Shown piece after piece: positions 1 to 7,660 of a stretch of DNA of 64,000 nucleotides. The notes under the pieces are model-generated. The model saw nothing but the letters and a program-made list of their open reading frames with translations, did no database searches and was not told the origin of the DNA. Position 1 is the first letter of the stretch. Each line of letters opens with the position of its first letter. Position numbers and translations under genes: made by a program. Source of the DNA: Microbacterium pygmaeum (GTDB lineage Bacteria > Actinomycetota > Actinomycetes > Actinomycetales > Microbacteriaceae); contig NZ_LT629692.1 of NCBI RefSeq assembly GCF_900100885.1, positions 2,914,001 through 2,978,000 of the forward strand, in the 5' to 3' direction.

Positions 1-239
1 TGATCGTCCCGAGCCGACGCGTCCCAGTACGCCGAACCGAGACCACCACGGCCGAGTGAGGCAGTCGAACGTGGCGGCGGAGGAGGATCGTCAGGGGTCG
101 GGATCGTCCATGCGCGCACGATAAGCGCCGCTGTGGCGTGGTGAAGCGTTATGGCAACCAGAGTCCGGGCATCGTCGCGTTGAGCTCCATCGGCTCCGTC
201 TGGCTGACCGAGCTGTGGTGACCCGATGGCTGCGCTCAT
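1..239 (-). CDS. possible partial ORF at left edge, unknown
   Basis: An open frame begins with ATG at 239-237, seven bases after the TAG of the GH5 gene, with AGGA six bases before the ATG. It stays open to the window edge (79 complete codons, no stop seen). The product starts MSAAIGSPQLGQ, has a short hydrophobic stretch and then a Pro-rich segment; I recognise no domain. Third-position G+C looks lower than in the GH5 gene, so it may be chance. Two short open frames on the other strand end near 141 and 222 without recognisable content. It would be an operon partner of the GH5 gene if real. Confidence 0.3.
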   Translation of the reverse strand, partial: MSAAIGSPQLGQPDGADGAQRDDARTLVAITLHHATAALIVRAWTIPTPDDPPPPPRSTASLGRGGLGSAYWDASARDD

Positions 240-246
240 GGATTCC

Positions 247-1224
247 CTAACCAAGTCCGCAGAGATCCTCGCCCGTGGGACGACGCTGCGGCCCGATCAA
301 TGACTGAAGGAGATGAGAACGCCAGTGCTGACGTTCGCGGTCGTAGAGGCCGAAATCGGTGGCGAAGTCCCAGTACGCCCACGGGAGGTTCAGCCGCTCC
401 AGCTCGTGACGCACCCAGGCTGTCCATGCCCCCCGGTCGTGCTCGTCAGCGGCGTGGAATGTCCCGAACTCACCGACGTAAAGCGGCAGTTCAAGGTCGC
501 GAGCTCGCCGGGCAGCGGCTTCGAGATCGGCGGTGACCGCCTGCCGGTCGGACGCCGTCCCCCACCGCGTGCCGGCCCATCCCGCTGATTCGGACTCCCA
601 GGGGGCCGCCTGGTGTGTGAACGCGAAGGGCTCGTAGTAGTGCAGGCTCAGGACCAGCGCGTCATCAGCCGGCGGCTCAATGCCGACGAGTCCTGCAAGG
701 GTTCCCATCTGCGCGCCACCGATGATGACCAGGCGAGTCCGATCGATCTCGCGCACCGCGCCCAGAATCAGTGGCAGGATGTCGTTCCATCGATCGGGTG
801 TCAGCGCGTCGCGAGGTTCGTTCAGCAGATCGAACGCCAGCCCTGGTCGCCGGTCCGCGTAGCGCGCAGCGACCTGCGCCCAGAGCGCGAGGACGCGGGC
901 CACCTGCGCAGGCTCGGCCGACATCACCCCGTCGGCGTGATGCATGGACAGCACGACACCCAGCCCAGAGTGCAGCGCCCGATCAATCGTGCGGTCCACT
1001 TCCGTGGCGAAGATGGGATCGATTCGGTAGGGCGGCGTGCTGCCAGCGTGTCCCCACCATCTCACCGGTACACGCACGTGGGTGAACCCCACCGAGGCGA
1101 TCGCCGTGAGTTCATGATCACGCTGGCTCCATACAGCCGGCTCGGAGTTCCGGTCATCAAAGACACCGCCGATGTTGACGCCGCGGCGCAACCAGTGATC
1201 GACACGACCGTCTGACGCGAACAT
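247..1224 (-). CDS. glycoside hydrolase family 5 (cellulase-fold) protein
   Basis: A 325-residue (beta/alpha)8-barrel glycosidase of the GH5 cellulase superfamily, expected to cleave beta-glycosidic bonds by a retaining mechanism. Family marks in order: LRRGVNIGG near residue 12, HVRVPVRWW near 49, MHHADG near 94, LLNEP with the acid/base Glu136, LHYYEP with His195/Tyr196, and YVGEFGTF with the nucleophile Glu252. There is no signal peptide, so it is probably cytoplasmic, acting on short or phosphorylated oligosaccharides; the substrate cannot be read from sequence. I chose ATG 1224 because the frame further upstream runs antisense through the divergent hydrolase gene. The two genes diverge with a 117 bp gap. 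Confidence 0.85.
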   Translation of the reverse strand: MFASDGRVDHWLRRGVNIGGVFDDRNSEPAVWSQRDHELTAIASVGFTHVRVPVRWWGHAGSTPPYRIDPIFATEVDRTIDRALHSGLGVVLSMHHADGVMSAEPAQVARVLALWAQVAARYADRRPGLAFDLLNEPRDALTPDRWNDILPLILGAVREIDRTRLVIIGGAQMGTLAGLVGIEPPADDALVLSLHYYEPFAFTHQAAPWESESAGWAGTRWGTASDRQAVTADLEAAARRARDLELPLYVGEFGTFHAADEHDRGAWTAWVRHELERLNLPWAYWDFATDFGLYDRERQHWRSHLLQSLIGPQRRPTGEDLCGLG

Positions 1225-1341
1225 GTGCACACCGTACTGCTCAGCGGCGGCACCGCCCCGAGTCACGCGTGAAACGGCGTCACTATAGCCGCTTGCGGCG
1301 ATCAACCTCTGCCAGTACCTGCGTGGGTTAGCGTTGCCGGG

Positions 1342-2124
1342 GTGACGCTCACCCATATTCGACGCGGAAGTGGCAGGCCCCTCCTGCTCGTACACGGTCT
1401 GGGCGCAGGGTGGCGATCCTGGGCCCCGATCCTGGACGGACTGGCCGAGCGCCGCGAGGTCATCGCTGTCGACCTCCCAGGGTTCGGTGAGACACCACCG
1501 TTGAGCGGCGAGGTATCGATCGCCGCACTGACCGACTCCGTCGCGGACTTCATCCGCGATCAGGGGCTGGACGGGGTCTCGACCGTCGGCCAGTCCATGG
1601 GTGGCCGAATCGTGCTCGAGCTCGCGCGACGGGGAGTCGGCGGCGACACCGTGGCGCTGGACCCGGGCGGCTTCTGGAGCCACCGCGAGCTCGTCGTCTT
1701 CGGTGCCACGCTGCGGCCTTCGATCGCTCTGGTCCGAGCACTGCGAGGGATGCTGCCGGCCCTGCTGAGCAGCCCCGTCGGAAGGACGCTGCTGCTGGCG
1801 CAGTTGTCGGCCCGCCCCTGGGCGCTCTCGAAAGAGACCGTGTTGCCGGACGTGCGCGGACTGGCCGATTCCCCAGCGACCGGGGCCGCGATGGACGCCC
1901 TCACGAAAGGACCCACCCAACAAGGCGCCCCGGCCGGCACACCGCCCGGCCGGGTCACGATCGGGTGGGGACGGCGCGACTTGGTGACCGTACCGAAACA
2001 GGCCGCTCGCGCAATAGAGCTGTTCCCCGACGCCGTACTGCACTGGTTCGAGCGGTGCGGTCACTTTCCGCAATGGGACGTGCCGCGCGAAGCAGCTCGA
2101 CTCATCCTCGACAGCACTGAATAG
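1342..2124 (+). CDS. alpha/beta-fold hydrolase
   Basis: A 260-residue alpha/beta hydrolase (esterase/lipase-like class). The triad is visible: nucleophile Ser85 in GQSMGG, acid Asp213 in GWGRRDLV and His241 in RCGHFPQWD. The oxyanion motif HGLG sits at residues 18-21. A cap region lies about residues 110-190. No signal peptide or membrane segment, so cytoplasmic. The start is GTG at 1342; the protein begins directly at the first core strand, which supports this start. It diverges from the GH5 gene. The substrate is unknown; esterases, haloperoxidase-like enzymes and C-C hydrolases share this pattern. Confidence 0.85.
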   Translation: MTLTHIRRGSGRPLLLVHGLGAGWRSWAPILDGLAERREVIAVDLPGFGETPPLSGEVSIAALTDSVADFIRDQGLDGVSTVGQSMGGRIVLELARRGVGGDTVALDPGGFWSHRELVVFGATLRPSIALVRALRGMLPALLSSPVGRTLLLAQLSARPWALSKETVLPDVRGLADSPATGAAMDALTKGPTQQGAPAGTPPGRVTIGWGRRDLVTVPKQAARAIELFPDAVLHWFERCGHFPQWDVPREAARLILDSTE

Positions 2125-2202
2125 GTGCCACCGAGTCGCCCTGACGCTGTGGGGACGCAAGTGAGCAGGATGATGGGGACCCGTCTGGCGATCGCGTCGC
2201 GC

Positions 2203-3375
2203 TCACGTGTGCGGGCGCGGCCCACCAGAACGGATCAGCTCAAGATACTCGCCGACCTGTCCGATGTCGGAGCCGTCGGAACGGTGGCCGATGTAACCGT
2301 CTGGTCTTACGACCAGGATGGTCACGTCCTCCGCGGTAATCGGCTCGGTGGCATCGGGGCGCAAGACGCCGGTCATCAACGCATCGTGGTCGGTGGTGAC
2401 TGTGACGACAGAGTCGAAAGCACCCGGGTAGGTCTTCGCGATTGCGTCGCGGACCTCGGAGACCCGATCGGCGGAGCGGCCGAGCACGAGCAGAATGTGT
2501 CGGGTGCTCCGCTCGGTCATGTGCGCGAGGCCGACCTCAGCCGGCAGTCGCTGACCAGCACGGAGCCCAGAGGAAGGCCCCGTAACGATCACCGAGTTCT
2601 CGTACGAGATGTTGAGTTCCGCCTCTGCCAGGATCTCGTTGCGCCGGCCGTCTGGATCCGCGAAGGTAGCACGGATCGCGGCATCCCTCTCCGCCCGGTC
2701 TTCGTCCGCGATCAGCGTCTGCATCGTATCGAAGTCATCGCCGGAAGCGGTGACCATCAAAGCCACCGGCCGACGTTCCGCCTCGTAACTGTCCAGGAGA
2801 CGCGCGTCGGCGTCGCCCTTGCAAACCATCGCGAGCTTCCAGGCAAGGTTGAACGAATCACGGATGCCGGTATTCATGCCGTGGCCCTGCGACGGCGAAC
2901 AGACATGCGGCGTCGCCGGCCAGGAGCGCCCGTCCTTCGCGATAGCGAGCCGCCACCTTCGTGTGGCAATGGAACCGGGTCGGGTTGTCGACACCGACAA
3001 GCGATACCCCCGGCGCGTACCGCTCCACGATGCGAGTCGCATCCGCGACCAAATCGGAGTCTTCCGAGGTCGGCCGGATGTACGCCCGCCACCGGTCCCC
3101 GGGCAGCGGCGTGAGGATCACCGAGTCCCTGTCCAGGAAGGCGAAGTTCGCGTCGTGCCCGTGCGGCCAGCCAGACAGCGTCGTGTCGAGCACAGCCCAA
3201 GGCTCCGGAATGGGCGCGGGTGGACGATGGTTGCGCGGTCCCACGAAAGCGCGGCATCGAGCGAATCGATCAGCGCGCAGTCGACACCCCGCCGTCGCAG
3301 CTCGCCGGCCAAAGCCAGTCCTGTCGGGCCGGCCCCGACGATCAACACCTGCGTGTCCACGATTCTTCTCACCAC
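2203..3375 (-). pseudogene. broken FAD-dependent aromatic monooxygenase (PheA/TfdB type)
   Basis: Remains of a class A flavoprotein hydroxylase spread over three frames. The start (ATG 3375) gives LIVGAGPTGLALAGELRRRG, the FAD Rossmann motif, and then RATIVHPR. Near 3222 the frame changes into IPEPWAVLDTTLSGWP, which in intact relatives lies roughly 100 residues further on, so a block has been lost. A second frame change near 2908 interrupts the GD motif: GDAA in one frame, then SPSQGHGMNTG in the next. The last 250 residues carry the FAD-contacting helix and the C-terminal thioredoxin-like domain. It probably hydroxylated a phenolic substrate. It follows the GntR gene by 38 bp on the same strand, so the regulator seems to have lost its main target. 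Confidence 0.85.
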
Positions 3376-3413
3376 CCGCGATTCGTCCTGTCTCAGCGTG
3401 CCCGTGGCCCGGC

Positions 3414-4079
3414 TCAGCCGAGGAGATTGATCGCGAGAAGTTCGTGCTGCGCGGCAGCGCCATCGCGTGCTGCTACAGCTTCGCGCAGGCGGCGGTACGA
3501 GTTGCTTCGACTGGCGGCGTCTTCGATGTCGGGAGTCCAGCCCCTCAGGTTGCGCTGCAGGGCGAGACCTGACTCCCGCATGATCGAGATGAACACAGTA
3601 TTGCCGGTGGCGCGAATGACCTGCTGAAAGAACATCACGGTGCCGGCCATGATGCCGGGAGCGTCTTGGGCATCAGATGCGGCGATGACGGCGTCCGCAG
3701 CTTCAAGGATCAGCGAGAGTTGCTCTTCGGAGCACCGCGAGAGCGCTGTGCGGAACGCGCCGCCGACCACGAACGCCATGAACTCGGTGGTGTCGCGCAG
3801 CGCGTTCTCGCTGGGAGTGGCGACCCGCGTCCATCGGTTTGCCGACACCTCCACGAGCCCGAACCGCTCCAGGCGCTGGAGCGCTTCCCGGACCGGAGTC
3901 CGCGACACCTGGAGTCGTTCTGCGAGATCGACGTCGCGCAGCCGCTCGCCCGGCTGGAGCGTCCCGTCGAGGATCGCACGACCGAGTATCGAGTACACCT
4001 CGTCACCCAGCACGGCTCCTCGTGCATTCACGGGAGCGAAGTGTTCTGCGCGCGGTTCGGGCGACTCTTCAGCGGTCAT
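3414..4079 (-). CDS. GntR-family regulator, FadR/FCD subfamily
   Basis: A 221-residue transcription factor. The winged helix-turn-helix is at about residues 23-90, with LQPGERLRDVDLAERLQVSR and TPVREALQRLERFGLV typical of the family. The C-terminal two thirds is a helical FCD-like effector domain, although the usual metal-binding histidines are not obvious. Members respond to small carboxylic or aromatic acids and usually control an adjacent catabolic gene. Here that neighbour, a flavin monooxygenase on the same strand, is broken. A 12 bp palindrome 71 bp upstream of the start could be its own operator. The protein itself looks intact. Confidence 0.85.
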   Translation of the reverse strand: MTAEESPEPRAEHFAPVNARGAVLGDEVYSILGRAILDGTLQPGERLRDVDLAERLQVSRTPVREALQRLERFGLVEVSANRWTRVATPSENALRDTTEFMAFVVGGAFRTALSRCSEEQLSLILEAADAVIAASDAQDAPGIMAGTVMFFQQVIRATGNTVFISIMRESGLALQRNLRGWTPDIEDAASRSNSYRRLREAVAARDGAAAQHELLAINLLG

Positions 4080-4149
4080 AGCGCGGGACAGTTTACGTCG
4101 GGGGCGGCGCCATTCATCTGCGCAACTGCCGTTCTGCCTGCAGCTGCCG

Positions 4150-4161
4150 CCGATATATCGG
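4150..4161. promoter_or_regulatory. 12 bp palindrome, candidate GntR operator
   Basis: CCGATATATCGG is a perfect dyad in an AT-richer stretch between the divergent GntR gene (start 4079) and the VOC gene (start 4253). GntR/FadR regulators commonly bind short dyads in their own promoters. Assignment is by position only. Confidence 0.4.
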
Positions 4162-4252
4162 TATGCTGGGATGTTCGGGTCAGGATGGCTGCCACGATCG
4201 ATCGATCAAGACTCGAGAGTCGACCGCCGTCGAACCTTTCTAAAATGTGGCC

Positions 4253-4861
4253 ATGCACACGATCGAGTTCGTCACCATAGAGGTCGATGACGTCGCTGAG
4301 GCTGAGGCGTTCTACGCTGCGGCATTCGACGTGAGCGACCGGGTGCGGGTGCGGGGCGCTCAGGAGCCGAGCTCTGGATTCCGGCAGTTCACGCTCTCGC
4401 TGGTGGTGTCTCAGCCCGCCACTGTCCGCAACGTGATCGACAGCGCCACGGTCGCGGGAGCAACGGTGCTGAAATCACCCGCGAAATCGCTCTGGGGCTA
4501 CGGCGGGATCGTTCAAGCCCCGGACGGCACGATCTGGACGGTCGCATCGTCATCGAAGAAGGTCGCCGGGCCTGCCACACGCGAGATTGACGAGTTCGTG
4601 CTGCAACTCGGCGTCACCGACGTCACCGCGAGCAGACAGTTCTACGCTGACCGCGGGTTCACGGTCAGCAAGAGCTACGGCCGGAAGTACGTCGAGCTCG
4701 AGACCGGCACCGTGGCGCTCACCCTCAACAACCGTGCCGCGCTTGCCAAGACCGCTGGCATCCCCGCGGACGGCAACGGATCGCACCGGCTCTCGATCGG
4801 CAGCACCGCCGGCGACTTCGCCGACCCTGACGGATTCATCTGGAAGGCACCCGCCGGCTGA
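4253..4861 (+). CDS. VOC-superfamily (glyoxalase/bleomycin-resistance-like) protein
   Basis: A 202-residue protein with two betaalphabetabetabeta modules: residues 1-100 (HTIEFVTIEVDDVAEAEAFY, then GTIWTVAS) and 110-200 (EFVLQLGVTDVTASRQFYAD, then DPDGFIWKAP). Metal positions expected in enzymatic VOC proteins are only partly conserved, so it may bind a small ligand rather than catalyse. I prefer ATG 4253 to the GTG six bases earlier because the fold begins at MHTIEF. It diverges from the GntR gene. The function is unknown beyond fold. Confidence 0.75.
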   Translation: MHTIEFVTIEVDDVAEAEAFYAAAFDVSDRVRVRGAQEPSSGFRQFTLSLVVSQPATVRNVIDSATVAGATVLKSPAKSLWGYGGIVQAPDGTIWTVASSSKKVAGPATREIDEFVLQLGVTDVTASRQFYADRGFTVSKSYGRKYVELETGTVALTLNNRAALAKTAGIPADGNGSHRLSIGSTAGDFADPDGFIWKAPAG

Positions 4862-4862
4862 G

Positions 4863-5192
4863 CGGAGTGCCAACTACACCGCTCCCCCTCCGGGTGCAAC
4901 GGCGACCGCAACCTACACGGGGCTGGCGGAGGGCACGGTGACCATCGCAGTCGGAGAGAGCTCTGCTGCCGCCGATGTGCCCGACAAGTCAGCGACAGTC
5001 GCGTTCCCGGATGTCGCAGACGGCGTGTCCCCGATGGTGATCCTCGTCATCGTCGACGGAGTTCTGCTGGTCGCCGCGACCATCCTGCTGATTGTGCTGC
5101 TGGCCCGACGGCGCAGAGGATCAACCACCTGACGACCGCCCTCGGCAGGCAGCCGGAGTTTCCGGGCGCTCCTGCACAACAGCCTGCTGCCC
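4863..5192 (+). pseudogene. C-terminal remnant of a membrane-anchored protein
   Basis: Right after the VOC stop an open frame without a credible start gives a Thr/Ala-rich beta-like segment (ATYTGLAEGTVTIAVGES), an acidic linker, one strong transmembrane helix (MVILVIVDGVLLVAATILLI) and the charged stop RRRRGSTT, ending at 5132. One frame over, the sequence continues as PEFPGAPAQQPAA to about 5192, a Pro/Ala-rich tail of the kind that follows such anchors. I read this as the end of a larger membrane-bound protein whose front is missing and whose tail is frameshifted. A short expressed single-pass protein starting at an internal GTG cannot be excluded. Confidence 0.5.
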
Positions 5193-5238
5193 GCATGCTG
5201 ACGCGTGATGGGAGGCGGCCTACTACTACGATTCCGTC

Positions 5239-5919
5239 ATGTCAGATGCCCGTCCCGCACCGCGCCTCAGTAGCGAGGGAGCACGCAATCTTGTCGCCCT
5301 CGCCATCGCTGCCGTCGTGTCCGTGCTCGCGCTCGTCGGGTATGCGGTTTTCGCGACGCTCCGATTCACGGCCGATACCGTCGCCCTCACCGCCTTCGTA
5401 TTCTGGATCGCCTACTCCCTCGGGTTCCTGATCCTCACCCAGGCCACGTTCGGCAGGGTGGACTCCGAAACCCTCCGCAGCTGGCTCGCCGCAACGAACT
5501 CACCAAGCCGTAGTCTCGCGATCCCCGCCACCGCGGCCCAATGGGCCGTCCTCGCCGTCATTGCCGTCACCCTCGTCCTCGTGCTCCCCGGACTGCTGGA
5601 CAGCCCACTCGCGAACACACTCAGCTTCGCCGTCGTGATCACCGCCTGGCTCGTCACCGTGACCGCGTATGCGGTGCACTACGCACGCCTGAACACTCAA
5701 GAAAAGTCCCTCGAATTTCCTGGCGAGCACGGCGACCAGCCCGTCTTCGCCGACTACTATTACCTCGCGGCCCAACTCGCCACGACCTTCTCCTCCTCAG
5801 ACGTCAACATCCTGACCACCCGCGCACGCTCGGTCGTCACCGGGCAGACCTACATCGGTTTCGCGTTCAGCACCTTCATCATCGCCATGCTCATCAGCGT
5901 TCTCTTCCTCACCAATTAG
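5239..5919 (+). CDS. DUF1345 family membrane protein
   Basis: A 226-residue integral membrane protein with five hydrophobic segments, at about residues 19-40, 48-70, 95-117, 122-142 and 205-224. The conserved DUF1345 pattern is clear in YSLGFLILTQATFG, QEKSLEFPGEHGDQPVFADY, and ATTFSSSDVNI. The family is common in Actinobacteria and Proteobacteria and has no proven function. ATG 5239 gives the full-length family N-terminus. It stands alone between two decayed regions. Confidence 0.85.
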   Translation: MSDARPAPRLSSEGARNLVALAIAAVVSVLALVGYAVFATLRFTADTVALTAFVFWIAYSLGFLILTQATFGRVDSETLRSWLAATNSPSRSLAIPATAAQWAVLAVIAVTLVLVLPGLLDSPLANTLSFAVVITAWLVTVTAYAVHYARLNTQEKSLEFPGEHGDQPVFADYYYLAAQLATTFSSSDVNILTTRARSVVTGQTYIGFAFSTFIIAMLISVLFLTN

Positions 5920-6540
5920 CCGACGCACGAGCGGAAGGACGATCAGCGGTTCGGTGAGCGATCCTGCACCACGACTGCAATCGGGTCGGGTGTCATGCAG
6001 CAGCGGGGCGATCAGCATCCGGAAGTGCTTTCGTCGTCGGGGGCCTTCGAGTCCGCAATTGCTTGGTCGGCGCGTTTGCTCGCCAACACCGCGTCCCGCA
6101 CCTGGATCCTCGACGCGATGCGTTGTTGCAGCCTGACGGCTTGGGGCGAGGAAAGACCTCCTTCCCGGGCAGGCCGAGCTGGGGTACCGGCTGCTGCGGC
6201 GACATCTGGGGAAAGAGCTGGCCACAGAGGGCGCACGCGAGATGGTGCGTCACTCCTTTCGGGAACTCGACATCCAACGCGCTTTTGCTCACCATGATGG
6301 CGAACGCACGTTCCCGGGCAACGATGGCCTCAGCCGGACTCCAGTACGTCCGGACCTTGTACGACGATGACGACGGCCGCGACGGCAGCGAACTCGGCGC
6401 CGTGGAATACGCGGTCACGAGAGACCAATGGGAGACGGCACGGGCTCACACCGATGGCGCCACGCCCTCACGGCGACCCACCCTCTGCGGCACTCCAGGG
6501 CGCATTGGGACCGTCCTGGCGGCGGGATACCTTGGGTTGC
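5920..6540. other. gene-poor stretch, no convincing CDS
   Basis: No frame here has recognisable family motifs. A minus-strand open stretch at 6012-6236 ends GLSSPQAVRLQQRIASRIQV and then an acidic tail, which has a coding-like look, and a plus-strand stretch around 6300-6470 reads SAGLQYVRTLYDDDDG; neither has a supported start or a known domain. Together with the remnants on both sides I take this as eroded coding DNA. Confidence 0.4.
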
Positions 6541-6757
6541 GTGCCCTTCGCCCTTGCGCTCACCGTTCTGCTCGCGCTGTTGACTCTCCTTCAACTGGCG
6601 CTCATCTTCGGCGCGCCACTGGGTGCCTTTGCTTAGGGTGGTCGACATCGGGTGCTGCCCGCACAACTGCGGATCGGGAGTGCGGTGTCGATCACCGTCT
6701 ACGACCTGATTGCGCTGATCGCCTGGGATCGCGTGAGCGCTATGGATGTCTTCGGTG
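6541..6757 (+). pseudogene. multi-pass membrane protein remnant with in-frame TAG
   Basis: From GTG 6541 the frame reads a hydrophobic helix (ALTVLLALLTLLQLALIFGA) followed by PLGAFA, then TAG at 6634-6636, then in the same frame GGRHRVLPAQLRIGSAVSI and a second hydrophobic stretch. In the actinobacterial membrane-protein family I recall, this junction is AWGG, so a TGG Trp codon appears to have become TAG. The 3' part fades into the terminator of the tRNA gene and later helices are missing. The product is therefore truncated and presumably non-functional. Confidence 0.6.
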
Positions 6758-6758
6758 C

Positions 6759-6792
6759 AAAAGGCCTCGGAAACCCGCAAGTTTCCGAGACC
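6759..6792 (-). terminator. terminator of tRNA-Pro
   Basis: Inverted arms 6763-6774 and 6781-6792 form a 12 bp stem with one mismatch around a 6-base loop; on the minus strand four Ts follow. It starts 12 bases after the tRNA 3' end. Confidence 0.85.
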
Positions 6793-6804
6793 TTCTTGTT
6801 CTTG

Positions 6805-6878
6805 TCGGGATGACAGGATTTGAACCTGCGACCCCCTGACCCCCAGTCAGGTGCGCTACCAAGCTGCGCCACATCCCG
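6805..6878 (-). tRNA. tRNA-Pro (anticodon GGG)
   Basis: A 74-base cloverleaf on the minus strand: acceptor CGGGATG/CATCCCG with discriminator A at 6805, D-loop AGCTTGGTA, anticodon stem CCTGA/TCAGG with loop CTGGGGG, and T-arm GCAGG-TTCAAAT-CCTGT. The CCA end is not encoded. It is followed directly by a rho-independent terminator, so it is probably a single-gene transcript. Confidence 0.95.
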
Positions 6879-6924
6879 CTGCCCGCGAGCGGACAACTCC
6901 CCTATCCTACCCGCTCGCCGGAAC

Positions 6925-7004
6925 CACCGCGAACGGATGCCACCGCGAACGGATGCCACCCCGAACGGATGCGACCGCGAACGGATGCCACCGCGAACGG
7001 ATGC
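6925..7004. repeat. five tandem copies of a 16 bp unit
   Basis: Five head-to-tail copies of CACCGCGAACGGATGC (third copy CACCCC..., fourth copy GACC...) lie between the tRNA-Pro 5' end and the GNAT gene. The array covers the promoter side of the tRNA gene. There are no spacers, so it is not a CRISPR array. Confidence 0.9.
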
Positions 7005-7057
7005 CGCCGGCACCCGCTCCCCTTCCGCGCGTCCGAACCCGCGGGTACCGTCGACGG

Positions 7058-7660
7058 ATGACCCAGATCACCATCGCCCCCGCGGCTGCAGATCGCTTCG
7101 ATGACGCCGAGCACGCGCTGACCGGCGGCGGCGACGGCGCGAGCTGTCAGTGCCAGTGGTGGATGATGCCGAACGCCGAGTTCCAGGGCCTCAGCACGGA
7201 GGAACGGCGCGAACGGCTGCAGGACGAGGTCCGCCGGGCGCCGGCGCCCGCCCTCATCGCGTATGTCGACGGCGTCCCGGCCGGCTGGGTCCGGGTCGGA
7301 CCCAGATCGACCCAGCCGCGGCTCGCCCGGACGCAGGCGATCGCACCCGGCATGCAGGGCGAGTTCGAGGATCCGGATGTCTGGGCCATCACCTGTTTCG
7401 TCACCCGCCGCGAGTACCGCGGACAGGGAGTGCAGGGCGAGCTCCTCGATGCCGCGATCTCGTTCGCACGCGAGCACGGCGCCCGGTCGATCGAGGGATA
7501 CCCCATCGACACCTCGGTGGGCAAGCATCCGTCCAACGATCTCTACCACGGCGTGCTGTCGACCTTCGAGCGGCATGGCTTCCGCGAAGTCGCGCGACCC
7601 AAGCCCGACCGCGTCGTCGTCGCGATCGACGTGAACCGCTCAGACTTCCGGGCGCGCTGA
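7058..7660 (+). CDS. GNAT-family N-acetyltransferase
   Basis: A 200-residue acetyltransferase. The acetyl-CoA pyrophosphate loop is REYRGQGVQGELL at about residues 118-130, followed by the alpha-helix AISFAREHGA and a C-terminal FERHGFREVAR strand-turn usual in GNATs. The N-terminal region has an unusual SCQCQWWM segment (residues 29-36), seen in one GNAT subgroup, which may bind metal. The acceptor is unknown. ATG 7058 is chosen because the frame upstream runs through the tandem repeat. Its 3' end overlaps the convergent LtrA gene by 21 bp. Confidence 0.85.
   Translation: MTQITIAPAAADRFDDAEHALTGGGDGASCQCQWWMMPNAEFQGLSTEERRERLQDEVRRAPAPALIAYVDGVPAGWVRVGPRSTQPRLARTQAIAPGMQGEFEDPDVWAITCFVTRREYRGQGVQGELLDAAISFAREHGARSIEGYPIDTSVGKHPSNDLYHGVLSTFERHGFREVARPKPDRVVVAIDVNRSDFRAR

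Noticed and set aside
1225..2160. N-terminal extension of the GH5 frame to 637 residues
   Set aside because: The added 312 codons lie antisense to the alpha/beta hydrolase with its full catalytic triad; the GH5 barrel starts at 1224.
6925..7004. CRISPR array of 16 bp repeats
   Set aside because: No spacers, too short, and no cas genes in the window.
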